From the NCBI RefSeq assembly GCF_030382115.1, contig NZ_JAUDRJ010000003.1, positions 1,525,609 to 1,574,021 on the forward strand: a stretch of DNA of 48,413 bases. The letters are read 5' to 3'. Source of the DNA: Nostoc sp. GT001. GTDB lineage: Bacteria; Cyanobacteriota; Cyanobacteriia; Cyanobacteriales; Nostocaceae. The notes beneath the pieces were generated by a model that was not told where the DNA came from, made no database searches, and saw only the letters and a list, made by a program, of their open reading frames with translations. A program made the position numbers and the translations under genes. Shown here piece after piece: positions 36,078 to 44,295 of the stretch; position 1 is the first letter of the stretch, and every line of letters starts with the position of its first letter.

Positions 36078-36854
36078 ATGACCAACACTATCCTCAATTT
36101 CCAAACAGCTACGGGACACGAAGTATTAGCAGCAGCGGGTAAAAAATATCTCCGTCCTGGTGGACGAATAGCCACCGATAAATTATTTCAGTGGGCAAAC
36201 TTTCAGCCTGGAGAGACAGTTTTAGAGCTAGGTTCTAGCTTTGGATATAGTGCGATCGCTTTAGCAAAAAGCTACCATGTCAAAGTAGTAGGCGTTGAAA
36301 AAAATCCTGATAGTGTAGCTTGTGCGCGTGCTAATATATGCGCTGCTGGGTTAGAAAATCAAGTCGAAATAATTGAAGGTAATATTTTCAACCTAGAGGC
36401 AATCTCAGGAAAGTTTGATTATGTATTGGCAGAAGCTATTCTCACAATGCAATCTCCATCGGGAAAAGCCAAGATTTTAGCTGAAATTCATAATCGGCTC
36501 AAACCGGGAGGTAAATTTCTCTCCCATGAACTGTTTGCCAGTGATAAAGAAGAACAAATTCATGCTGACTTAGCAAGAGTAATTCGAGTTAATTCTACGC
36601 CACTATCAGAATCCAACTGGATTACGGCTTTTGCAACAGCAGGATTGCAAGTAGAGAAATGCCAAACTGACTCAATGAATTTATTGAATTTAGGGCGGAT
36701 ATTTCAAGATGAAGGTTTTTTTAACACAACTCGAATTTTGTGGAATATTTTGACGCAGAGAGATATCCGCAACCGGGTTTTAGAAATTCACCAAGTTTTT
36801 CATAAATACCAACACGAATTAGGCTACATCATTTCGTGTGCGGTTGCCCAGTAA
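36078..36854 (+). CDS. Class I SAM-dependent methyltransferase
   Basis: Starting at the ATG at 36078 (258 residues, MTNTILNFQTATGHEVLAAAG) is more natural than the in-frame TTG at 36045. Motif I is TVLELGSSFGYSAIALA (about residues 47-63), strand 2 ends in VVGVEKNPD, motif II is FDYVLAEAIL and a post-motif is LKPGGKFLSHEL. This is a small-molecule type methyltransferase with a C-terminal helical part that I cannot assign. It stands 83 bases after the GNAT gene and 92 before the cupin gene, all co-directional. Confidence 0.87.
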   Translation: MTNTILNFQTATGHEVLAAAGKKYLRPGGRIATDKLFQWANFQPGETVLELGSSFGYSAIALAKSYHVKVVGVEKNPDSVACARANICAAGLENQVEIIEGNIFNLEAISGKFDYVLAEAILTMQSPSGKAKILAEIHNRLKPGGKFLSHELFASDKEEQIHADLARVIRVNSTPLSESNWITAFATAGLQVEKCQTDSMNLLNLGRIFQDEGFFNTTRILWNILTQRDIRNRVLEIHQVFHKYQHELGYIISCAVAQ

Positions 36855-36946
36855 AATAATTTATTCACTAAAACCATCGCCTGATAAATACTGATAATCA
36901 TTCAAGGATTATTAGCCTTGCTTACGGTTCATCATCCTAAAATACT

Positions 36947-37291
36947 ATGACCAAAATCATAACTAGCCCATCTTTTATTACTCAACTACGAGAACAAATT
37001 GAATATCCCAACGCGGGAGTTTTCAGTAAAGTACTGCTGAAAGATAACGCTTGTCAATACACTTTATTTTGCCTAGCAGCTAACACTGATATTTCTGAGC
37101 ATACCTCTATTCGGAATGCCACCATCAATGTAATTGAAGGCAGAGGTCTACTCACTTTATCTGGAGAAGATATTGTACTTGAACATGGGATTTTTGTCTT
37201 TATGCCTGCGAACGCACCTCATGCCTTAAAAGCGGAAGAAAATCTGACATTTTTGCTCACACTTTCTGAGAAAGTCACAGATAAAAATTAG
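36947..37291 (+). CDS. Small cupin-domain protein
   Basis: This 114-residue single-domain cupin has motif 1 ISEHTSIRNATINVIEGRG (with H50 and the final Glu-region) and motif 2 GIFVFMPANAPHALKAEE (with a second metal-type histidine). Both are degenerate, so the metal site is probably two- or three-His only. Such small cupins bind a divalent metal, or act as sensors or isomerases; no substrate is visible. Six bases separate it from the next gene, a likely two-gene unit. Confidence 0.85.
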   Translation: MTKIITSPSFITQLREQIEYPNAGVFSKVLLKDNACQYTLFCLAANTDISEHTSIRNATINVIEGRGLLTLSGEDIVLEHGIFVFMPANAPHALKAEENLTFLLTLSEKVTDKN

Positions 37292-37297
37292 TTAATT

Positions 37298-37804
37298 ATG
37301 GAGTCTAAAAAAATGCGATCGCTACTTTTAACTTTTGCTGAAAATTTAAATTTCTCTGAAACTCAGTTGGAAGAAATACTATCAAAACCTTTAACTGAAG
37401 TTCTCAATTTGCCTGCATTGCAACAAGAATTAAACAGCTTAGATACCAATTTACTTAAGGAAACTTTACCCACAGCAGGAGGAGTTTTAGCTAAGGAATT
37501 ACCACCTTTTTACAACTGGCTAAAAAATGAGTTAGGAGTCAAGCGGGTTCCTGATAGTCCTGATCACACAACAACATGGGTAATTGGTTTTCTCCATAAT
37601 CAAGAAAGTCTAACTCATTTGGTTGAGTTGCACCGTCCAGTACCTCGTCCGGCTTTAGAAGCTTCTATTCCCCGCTTGATAGGGATGTTTGAAGGTGTGG
37701 AAGACGCGCAAGTTCGGCAAGAATGGCAAAAAGCGATCGCAGCTCTATGTCTAGTTTTAATTGTTGCTGCACGCGAACAAGATAGAGTCGCTGTAGCAGT
37801 CTGA
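37298..37804 (+). CDS. Hypothetical protein paired with the cupin
   Basis: The 168-residue protein has no family I recognise. It is mostly helical by composition, with a Leu/Glu-rich N-terminal half (FAENLNFSETQLEEILSKPL), a central WLKNELGVKRVPDSPDHTTTW and a hydrophobic C-terminal helix (AIAALCLVLIVAAREQ). It starts 6 bases after the cupin stop (ATG at 37298; another in-frame ATG at 37313) and faces the Crp-like gene across a hairpin. Tight coupling to the cupin suggests a shared role, but none can be named. Confidence 0.75.
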   Translation: MESKKMRSLLLTFAENLNFSETQLEEILSKPLTEVLNLPALQQELNSLDTNLLKETLPTAGGVLAKELPPFYNWLKNELGVKRVPDSPDHTTTWVIGFLHNQESLTHLVELHRPVPRPALEASIPRLIGMFEGVEDAQVRQEWQKAIAALCLVLIVAAREQDRVAVAV

Positions 37805-37808
37805 ATTG

Positions 37809-37832
37809 CAGGGCGTACATCTGTACGCCCTG
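37809..37832. terminator. Bidirectional hairpin between convergent genes
   Basis: CAGGGCGTAC and GTACGCCCTG pair perfectly around ATCT, in the 29-base gap between the hypothetical gene (+) and the Crp-like gene (-). Strong GC stem and position fit a shared terminator. The GGCGTACATCTGTACGCC core is also a common scattered repeat. Confidence 0.7.
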
Positions 37833-37833
37833 A

Positions 37834-38532
37834 CTAATCTATATCTCCAGATGCGATCGCATCTAATTTCTCAGGATCAAGTATGATAATCGTCCCACCC
37901 CGGCGATAAGCAATTACTGGTTTGAGACTTTTAATTAATCGCACGCATTCTTCGTAAGTAATGCCGCTACTTCGAGCCATCCGATAATAAGATAATTTGA
38001 CTTTTAAACATTCGCCTTGTGGACTAGATTCAGTTCCCGATTCAGCAGCAAAATATTGAATTAATCTCGCAAGGCGAACAATAGCTCTTTCAGAAACTAA
38101 TCCGTGGACTGTTTCATGTAATTGCTGAATCCGACTGTTAAAAACCATCAGCATTCGTAAGGCAATTTCAGGGTTTTCTCCAATAGCTTTTAATAAAGCA
38201 TCTCGCTCTACAGTGAGGATTTCACAATCAGATTCAGCAGTGACAGTTGCCGGAGAAATTCCATTTCCCAACAAAGCAGGAGCCGCAAAAATTTCCCCAG
38301 CAGTTAAGGCACGGAGAATTGTTTCTTTCCCCGTTGTTGCTGTTTTGGTAATTTGAATTGATCCACTGACAACAGCATAGAGTTGTGCTGGTAGGCGATC
38401 GCCTTCATGGAGAATAATCTCTCCTTTGCGATGGCGTTGCACCTGAGTGTAAGTTTGCAAACCGATCTTCTCTGCTGTTTTTAAACCTGCAAACACAATA
38501 ATTTGCGAAAGTTGTTCCAGGGACGCTTGCAT
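37834..38532 (-). CDS. Crp/Fnr-family transcriptional regulator
   Basis: I start at the ATG at 38532 (232 residues, MQASLEQLSQIIVFAG), two bases past the amidase stop, rather than at 38574, which would overlap that gene by 40 bases. The N-terminal cyclic-nucleotide-binding-like domain (KGEIILHEGDRLPAQLYAVVSGSIQI, LTAGEIFAAPALLGN) is followed by a dimer helix (MVFNSRIQQLHETVHGLVSERAIVRLARLIQYF). A Crp-type winged helix comes last, with LSYYRMARSSGITYEECVRLIKSL. The effector is unknown and the cAMP-site arginine is not evident, so it likely senses something else. It is co-transcribed with the amidase gene and separate from NtcA. Confidence 0.9.
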   Translation of the reverse strand: MQASLEQLSQIIVFAGLKTAEKIGLQTYTQVQRHRKGEIILHEGDRLPAQLYAVVSGSIQITKTATTGKETILRALTAGEIFAAPALLGNGISPATVTAESDCEILTVERDALLKAIGENPEIALRMLMVFNSRIQQLHETVHGLVSERAIVRLARLIQYFAAESGTESSPQGECLKVKLSYYRMARSSGITYEECVRLIKSLKPVIAYRRGGTIIILDPEKLDAIASGDID

Positions 38533-38534
38533 GA

Positions 38535-39938
38535 TTAGCCTGATATTGCAAAGGCTGGACGATGATGAATCCAAGGGTTAGCCGCTTCTAATTGTGCTGC
38601 TAGGCTGATGATTGTGGCTTCAGCGGCAGGTTTACCAATTAGCTGCACACTGATGGGTAAACCCTTACTGTCAAAGCCGACAAGAATTGCGATCGCAGGT
38701 TGTCCAGTTGCATTTGCAGGCGGACAAGGGGCAACCCACTCAATAATATTTTGGAATGTCTCTTCTGGACTGAGCGAAGCCCATTCCCCAACGCGGATAG
38801 GTGAATGTAGATAAACTGGCAATACCAGCACATCCACGGTATCGAAAAACGCCACAATTTGCCGTGCCACTATCTGCATTTGGGAAACTGCTTGCAGGTA
38901 TTCTCCAACGGAACCTGTACGTGCAAATAGCCAGCGATTCAATGGCTGCAAGGCTTCAACAGGAAGTCCTGATGCAGCTACCCCAGCTTGCCAAACGATT
39001 TGAAATGGTTCAACTAAACCGCTAAAATCTGGGGATTTTTGTTCAACGTGGTGGCCAAGTTGTTCTAATAACTGGATTGTTTGGCGGACACCTTGCTGAC
39101 AGTTGGCGTCAGCTTCTCCCAAAGGAGAAATACTAGTGTCAAAGGCAATTCGCAAAGCGCCGAGTTTTGTCCCAGTTGCGGCGAGAAATGATGGTTCGGG
39201 ATCTGGCAACCAGTAAGGATCGCCTGTCATGTAGCCAGATATGGCATCCAAAAGGGCAGCAGCATCAGCGACAGTCCGGGCGATTGGCCCGTTGACGGCA
39301 ATTCCAGCGAGGCGTTCGCCTACGGGTGCTTTACTCACTCTGCCTCTGGATGGTTTAATTCCCACCAAACCACAACAAGCCGCAGGCCCCCGAATCGAAC
39401 CACCACCATCAGAACCTTGAGCGATCGCACACAATCCCGCCGCTACCGCCGCCGCCGCGCCACCACTGGAACCGCCAGGGGTGTATTCTAAATTCCACGG
39501 ATTTCTGGCTGGGGGAAAACCCGCAGGTTCACTGTAAGGAAAAGAACCTAACTCGGAAGTGGCTGTTTTACCAAGAATAGTAAATCCAGCTTGCTTAATT
39601 CTCGTTACAACACCATCATCATAATTAGGGATATTGTTCAGTAATGCCGGATTTCCATAAGTACACGTAACACCCGCTACAGCATTGAGGTCTTTAATAG
39701 AAATTGGCACGCCAAAAAATGGCGGTAGTTCTGAGGTAGTTGTTAATAATTCTGTTTTGGCTTTGGCATCTGCGATCGCTAATTCTGCCGTTACCGTAAA
39801 ATAACTTCCTAATTGAGGATTTAATTGCCCAATCCGTTCTAAATATATTTCTACCAACTCTAGCGGTGATATTTCCCGGCGACGAATTAATTGCGCCAAC
39901 TCTAGTGCTGGGGTAAATGCTAAATCAACTTCATTCAT
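38535..39938 (-). CDS. Amidase-signature family amidohydrolase
   Basis: The 467-residue protein is full length for the amidase-signature family. The catalytic triad is visible: K82 (in ISIKDLNAVAG), S157 (in PGGSSGGAAAA) and S181 (in GSDGGGSIRGPAA). The glycine/serine-rich signature is intact. Family members hydrolyse amides; GatA is one relative, but no GatB/GatC context is present and the sequence lacks clear GatA-specific marks, so a general amidase is the better call. The substrate is unknown. The Crp-like regulator begins directly after its stop codon, giving a two-gene unit. Confidence 0.93.
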   Translation of the reverse strand: MNEVDLAFTPALELAQLIRRREISPLELVEIYLERIGQLNPQLGSYFTVTAELAIADAKAKTELLTTTSELPPFFGVPISIKDLNAVAGVTCTYGNPALLNNIPNYDDGVVTRIKQAGFTILGKTATSELGSFPYSEPAGFPPARNPWNLEYTPGGSSGGAAAAVAAGLCAIAQGSDGGGSIRGPAACCGLVGIKPSRGRVSKAPVGERLAGIAVNGPIARTVADAAALLDAISGYMTGDPYWLPDPEPSFLAATGTKLGALRIAFDTSISPLGEADANCQQGVRQTIQLLEQLGHHVEQKSPDFSGLVEPFQIVWQAGVAASGLPVEALQPLNRWLFARTGSVGEYLQAVSQMQIVARQIVAFFDTVDVLVLPVYLHSPIRVGEWASLSPEETFQNIIEWVAPCPPANATGQPAIAILVGFDSKGLPISVQLIGKPAAEATIISLAAQLEAANPWIHHRPAFAISG

Positions 39939-40147
39939 AGATTAGTGAATGGGTAATTTTGTCTTTCTCTGGGATTTTTAAACTGAAATTGTTACTTTAG
40001 CAGGATTTCCGGGAACTATACATTTTATAGCTCCTAAGATTTGTGACTCATTTAGGATGCTCAGATGCAATAGGCGTGGTTGTATTCTTACTCAAGCCAT
40101 TTTAATTGTTTTGCATAAACTTTCGACAAATCCCTAAAGGGGTATTT

Positions 40148-41605
40148 ATGGCTAACCTAGAAATACTTGTTAGTGAATTGCCAACACTAATTCAGAATTT
40201 AAAACTGACTATTGGCGATTCTAATCAAATAATGGAACAAATTATCCTAATCAATAATGCTCAAGAACGGTTACGGAATATTAAAAAAGTAATCGCTCAA
40301 GAATTGAAATTTGATCGCATCAATAATTCTGCGATCGCTACACTTCCTAGATTGAGCGTAGCTACTTTATTTATACCTAATTTGGGATTAGTCGATCCAG
40401 CGATCGCAGAAAAATTTGGTAACTCAGAAACTAAAATCTCATTAACTGATTTACAATCAAAAATTGATGTTTGGATTGAATGGGGTTATTTTTTGCAAGC
40501 AATAGCTACTGATATTCTCAGTGATATTCAATTAGTAAATCAACTTAATTCTGATATTATTAATTTAAGTATTCCCAAAGAATTTAAAATATTTAATAAT
40601 ATTTTTAAACTTGACTTAGGCTGGGGTAAAGCTAATATTTTAAGACATCAAATTGAAAAAATTAGCGATTGTCAAAAACAACTATTACAGTTACAGCAAA
40701 AATTAAATTATATTTTTGATACTATTAAAAATAGTCGCAGCTTATTAAATATTTTATTAGGTGTCTCAGCTTTTTATGGTAAATCTGGTTTCGCTTTAGA
40801 GTGGTTAGACGATGACCACGAATTAATTATATCGAGTGAGGGAAAATTTCAAGAATTGACAGATATTCTCAATGATTGTGATTCTTTCCAAGAACAAATT
40901 GCTGCTTTAATTATTCAGGGTGATACTTTAAGTCTACAGGCAGAACAAGCCTTGAAAAAGATTGAACAGGAAAGTAGTAAAGAAGCAATTATTAGCCAGA
41001 AAATAGGGATATTATCAAAGTTTTTAACACCAACAATATTACGTTCAGCTTTGATTATAACTTCAAGTTTATTAATCTTAACTTTTGGTAGTTTGAAAAT
41101 TAGAGAACAAAGTCTAAGTTTAACTCAAGAAGGAAGTGCCATCACCAACTTTAAATCTGCTCAAAAACTTGGTATGGAGGCTGCTTCTTTGGTTCAAAAG
41201 CCACCGCATCCTCTAAAAGTCTGGCAACAAGCACAAAACAAATGGCATCAGGCAATCATCTTGTTAGATAGCATTCCTCACAAGACATCAGTTTATGACC
41301 AAGCAAAGAATAAATTGGCTTACTATCAGATTAACTATAAATCTATCAGTCAAAGAGTGTTGATTGAAAAGAAAGCTTTAGCAAACTTAGAGTCAGCCCA
41401 AAAACTAGCAATGGAAGCTAATTTATTTGTGCGAAATTCACCTCATTCACAACTAAGTCGGCAGCAAGCACAAGATAAATGGCAGCAAGCAATAAATTTA
41501 TTACAAGCGATTCCAGAGAGTACTTTTGTTTCTGTACAGGCTAAAGAAATGCTTCCTATTTATAAAACTAATTATGCAGCTATCAGTCAAATATACCAGT
41601 ACTAA
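40148..41605 (+). CDS. Membrane protein with duplicated C-terminal repeat, unknown function
   Basis: Starting at the ATG at 40148 gives 485 residues; the in-frame TTG at 40106 is unlikely. The N-terminal 300 residues look helical and cytoplasmic. One membrane helix (RSALIITSSLLILTFGSL, about 300-320) precedes two copies of a repeat of about 75 residues. Copy 1 starts SAQKLGMEAASLVQKPPH and copy 2 SAQKLAMEANLFVRNSPH. Each continues with a WxQAIxLLxxIP helix and a YxxNYxxISQ end. I recall this AQKLAMEA repeat from other cyanobacterial proteins, where its role is unknown. The copies lie outside the membrane relative to the N-terminal part. A 13-bp hairpin follows the gene. Confidence 0.8.
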   Translation: MANLEILVSELPTLIQNLKLTIGDSNQIMEQIILINNAQERLRNIKKVIAQELKFDRINNSAIATLPRLSVATLFIPNLGLVDPAIAEKFGNSETKISLTDLQSKIDVWIEWGYFLQAIATDILSDIQLVNQLNSDIINLSIPKEFKIFNNIFKLDLGWGKANILRHQIEKISDCQKQLLQLQQKLNYIFDTIKNSRSLLNILLGVSAFYGKSGFALEWLDDDHELIISSEGKFQELTDILNDCDSFQEQIAALIIQGDTLSLQAEQALKKIEQESSKEAIISQKIGILSKFLTPTILRSALIITSSLLILTFGSLKIREQSLSLTQEGSAITNFKSAQKLGMEAASLVQKPPHPLKVWQQAQNKWHQAIILLDSIPHKTSVYDQAKNKLAYYQINYKSISQRVLIEKKALANLESAQKLAMEANLFVRNSPHSQLSRQQAQDKWQQAINLLQAIPESTFVSVQAKEMLPIYKTNYAAISQIYQY

Positions 41606-41623
41606 AATCATTCGTTAAATATT

Positions 41624-41656
41624 AGATACCCGACTTCTTAAATAAGTCGGGTATCT
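41624..41656 (+). terminator. Hairpin terminator candidate
   Basis: AGATACCCGACTT (41624-41636) and AAGTCGGGTATCT (41644-41656) are perfectly complementary (13 bp) around a 7-base loop, 19 bases past the preceding stop. No T-run follows, so it may also be a scattered repeat. Confidence 0.6.
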
Positions 41657-41744
41657 GGACACCGTGAATTTTTGCAAATTAGATAGGATTAGTATATAGC
41701 AGTTCTCGAACAGATGAGGGATGTCCTTAAAAACTACAGCTATT

Positions 41745-42389
41745 TTACGGATAATTTATTGCATCATTGTTTTCTTGGCTATAGCAAAGTATGTATTCAG
41801 AATTAATCCACCCCTCTCTTCCTAAAATTCTGTTGTTTGGGCTATTAGTAACACGCACTTCAACCCAAGGTGTTGGGCGACCTTGGAGTGATACAATATC
41901 TGGTTTAAGTAATGTGATGTTGTTGCCATTATCTAAACCTGTTGTTGACTTTCCACCAGCTGTAGCACGTAAAGCTAATTGCCCTGATTGCAACCCAGTT
42001 ACTTCGCAAAGTGCAGGCTGAACCTGAGCTACATTACCACTACATTTTAGGCTGCTACTACGCATCCAACCTTCTAAACCTTTTTCTTTAGGACTATCTG
42101 CATCGATAACGCTAACGTAAATCCAATTTTGAATACCTTTAGCTAGTACTTGTAACTTTGCGTCTTCATATAAATTAATTGCACCTCCATCTTCAAATTC
42201 TCCTTGCGGTTTTCTTAGGTATAAGAAAAGCGCTTCATCATGTCCTAATTTCTTGGCTTGGCAAATTACTTGCCTGTCAGCATTTTTGGGAGTTGCAGCG
42301 CTTGCTATTGGTAACAAATTAAGAGTCGAAATCCACAGATAAAATGCAACAAAAGAAATGTGAGGTATAGGTTCAAAAAAACTTGCCAT
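41745..42389 (-). CDS. Secreted SH3-like protein, function unknown
   Basis: The 214-residue protein has a signal peptide (ISFVAFYLWISTLNLLPIASA, cleaved near residue 32). Two SH3-like beta units follow, each with a WxxV or WVEVRV strand and a paired GxEGWM/GREGWI end (GLEGWMRSSSL; LGREGWINSEYIL). Cysteines are spaced as in secreted disulfide-bonded proteins. Bacterial SH3 domains bind peptidoglycan or extracellular ligands, so a cell-wall or periplasmic role is plausible, but no catalytic domain is attached. The gene stands alone and reads in the same direction as the upstream aminopeptidase gene. Confidence 0.78.
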   Translation of the reverse strand: MASFFEPIPHISFVAFYLWISTLNLLPIASAATPKNADRQVICQAKKLGHDEALFLYLRKPQGEFEDGGAINLYEDAKLQVLAKGIQNWIYVSVIDADSPKEKGLEGWMRSSSLKCSGNVAQVQPALCEVTGLQSGQLALRATAGGKSTTGLDNGNNITLLKPDIVSLQGRPTPWVEVRVTNSPNNRILGREGWINSEYILCYSQENNDAINYP

Positions 42390-42480
42390 TTTTGAGTAAA
42401 TACGAGTGTTTTTCTTATCTTATCCGTAATAAATTTCATCGTCTAGGATAATTTCACTTACCTTTGCTAACCTCTACATT

Positions 42481-42528
42481 AAAAAAAATAAAGAGGCAAA
42501 TCGCCCTTTTTTGACGCTTTACCTCTTT
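42481..42528 (-). terminator. Rho-independent terminator after the aminopeptidase gene
   Basis: Read on the minus strand, AAAGAGG-T-AAAGCG and CGATTTG-CCTCTTT form an imperfect stem whose outer 7 bp are perfect, followed by TATTTTTTTT. It begins 27 bases past the stop codon. Confidence 0.75.
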
Positions 42529-42554
42529 CAAAAACAAATAATTACAACTAACAG

Positions 42555-43382
42555 TTACACCTTAGAACGGTCAGTCAAAATCTCATAACCTGTCTCTGTC
42601 ACCAAAACTGTATGCTCAAACTGAGCCGACAAAGAATTATCCATAGTGACTGCTGTCCAACGGTCAGATAATGTCCGCGTGTGTCTAGAACCTGCATTTA
42701 AAATTGGTTCAATTGCCAGCGTCATCCCCGCCCGGAGTTTAACATTTGGCATCTCACGAGTACGGTAGTTGAATACTGAAGGTTCTTCATGCAGGTTACG
42801 ACCGACACCGTGCCCAGTAAATTCTTCGACTATACTAAAACCGTTAGATTTCACATGATCTTCAATTGCTCCAGCTAAGTCAAGTAGGTATACACCAGCC
42901 TTGACTTGCTCAATGCCTTTATATAAAGCTTCTTCTGCTACACGAATTAATTTAGCAGCTTCTTGCGTCACTTCACCGACAGCAATTGAAATGCAAGAAT
43001 CACCATGAAAACCTTGGTAATAAGCGCCTGTATCTACTTTTAATACATCCCCAACGCGAATCACTTTTTTGGGGCTAGGAATGCCATGTACTGCTTCATT
43101 ATTAATGCTGGAGCAAATAGAACCGGGAAAACCGTGATATCCTTTAAAACTTGGTGTTGCACCCATTTCGCGGATACGTTTTTCTGCATAAATATCCAAA
43201 TCAGCCGTGGTCATTCCTGGCTTTACAAGCTCGGCAATTTCTTTTAGGACAGTTGCGACAATTGCCGATGATTGCCGCATGATTTCAATTTCACGTGGCG
43301 ATTTGATCTCAATTCCTCGGCGCTGTTTTTTCGCAGGTGCAGGTTGAGTGGCTTGAGAAAGTAAGTTACTGAAAATGTTCAT
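42555..43382 (-). CDS. map: Type I methionine aminopeptidase
   Basis: This is a 275-residue protein. After a short basic N-terminal extension (about residues 1-25, KKQRRG) comes the pita-bread fold with all five metal ligands: D117 (VDTGAY), D128 (GDSCIS), H191 ([11 protein letters not shown]), E225 (AIEPIL) and E256 (FEHTVL). H99 in AVHG is the expected substrate-binding histidine. It removes the initiator Met from new proteins in the cytoplasm. The extension is longer than in E. coli Map and may contact the ribosome; that is inference. It is a single-gene unit with its own terminator. Confidence 0.97.
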   Translation of the reverse strand: MNIFSNLLSQATQPAPAKKQRRGIEIKSPREIEIMRQSSAIVATVLKEIAELVKPGMTTADLDIYAEKRIREMGATPSFKGYHGFPGSICSSINNEAVHGIPSPKKVIRVGDVLKVDTGAYYQGFHGDSCISIAVGEVTQEAAKLIRVAEEALYKGIEQVKAGVYLLDLAGAIEDHVKSNGFSIVEEFTGHGVGRNLHEEPSVFNYRTREMPNVKLRAGMTLAIEPILNAGSRHTRTLSDRWTAVTMDNSLSAQFEHTVLVTETGYEILTDRSKV

Positions 43383-43635
43383 AGGAAATTAATAATTACT
43401 GGTGGCTCTGACGCTGAGGTATGAATGCTTTCTCTAGATTAATTGAGAAATAATATCTATAATTTAACACTATGGGAGTTAGTACAGTTTTATCTAAAAT
43501 TGTGATGAATTGAGGGTTGAAATTTAAACGCATAGGCGCTTTGCCTTCCCGTAGGGTAGGGGCGCAAAGTTAAGCGCAGAGGTACGCAGAGAATTTAATC
43601 ACCTTAATGAAATGTTGTATTTAGCTCAATTATTT
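43383..43635. other. Spacer with a scattered Nostoc-type repeat
   Basis: Between the aminopeptidase and cupredoxin genes, 43530-43600 carries a hairpin-forming repeat (CTTTGCC ... GGCGCAAAG) followed by a GCGCAGAGGTACGCAGAG element of the type seen many times in Nostoc intergenic DNA. No gene is seen. Confidence 0.5.
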
Positions 43636-44163
43636 TTAATTCTTGATGGCAATCTCTCCAGTCATACCTGCTTCTGTATGTCCCGGTATTGTACAACGTA
43701 AGCCATAAGTACCAGATTTTAGGGGGACAAATACCCATTCGGCTTCAGCATCGGGTTTGAGTTCTAGTTCGTGAATGGCTCCTTTGATTTCTACTTTCCC
43801 TGCTTCAACTTTTTGTGTCCAGATGCCATCGGCAAAATCTTTAGCAGTAAAATAGTGCTTCAGTTGGCTGGGATTATTAAGCTGTAGTTGATAGCGTTTA
43901 CCAACCTCAAATTCCAAATGATTTGGCTCAAACTTGAGTTCGTTAGCCGCATTACCCAAGTTAATTGTAATTTCTGTAGCTGGTTGCTTGAGCAAATCAA
44001 AAGACTTATTCGCTGCCATTGCTGGAGTAGCAGCGATGAAATTTAGAGCTAGGAGTAACGTTAATATCACGTAGTTACGCCGTAATATTTGTACCCAAGT
44101 AGGAATTGTGAAACGAAGGGATTTAATTGCAATTTCGTAAAAACAGTTATAAATTTTCATCAC
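43636..44163 (-). CDS. Secreted type 1 copper protein (cupredoxin)
   Basis: The 175-residue protein has a long signal peptide (core YVILTLLLALNFIAATP, cleavage after AMA at residue 50). A cupredoxin beta-sandwich follows. The four type 1 copper ligands fit H103 (LKHYF), C157 (LRCTIPGH), H162 and M167 (EAGM), with the C-X4-H-X4-M spacing of plastocyanin/azurin-like proteins. It should be an electron carrier or copper-binding protein outside the cytoplasm. It is longer and more divergent than the usual cyanobacterial plastocyanin, so I do not call petE. Its start lies 98 bases from the 3' end of the outer group II intron. Confidence 0.88.
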   Translation of the reverse strand: MMKIYNCFYEIAIKSLRFTIPTWVQILRRNYVILTLLLALNFIAATPAMAANKSFDLLKQPATEITINLGNAANELKFEPNHLEFEVGKRYQLQLNNPSQLKHYFTAKDFADGIWTQKVEAGKVEIKGAIHELELKPDAEAEWVFVPLKSGTYGLRCTIPGHTEAGMTGEIAIKN

Positions 44164-44295
44164 TAATTCTCAAAAGGCAATGCTGATGAGCAAGAATAAC
44201 TAATAGGTAGCGGGAAAACCACTTTACCTATTCTTTATATTATCCATGCCCAGTGCCTTGGTTGAGTCGATGGGGGATATTATTCCCCGCACCTC

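Noticed and set aside
38535..39938. GatA subunit of the glutamyl-tRNA amidotransferase
   Set aside because: The amidase signature is shared, but GatB/GatC context and GatA-specific marks are missing.
43636..44163. Plastocyanin (petE)
   Set aside because: The copper ligands fit, but the protein is longer and more divergent than usual plastocyanin, so only cupredoxin is claimed.
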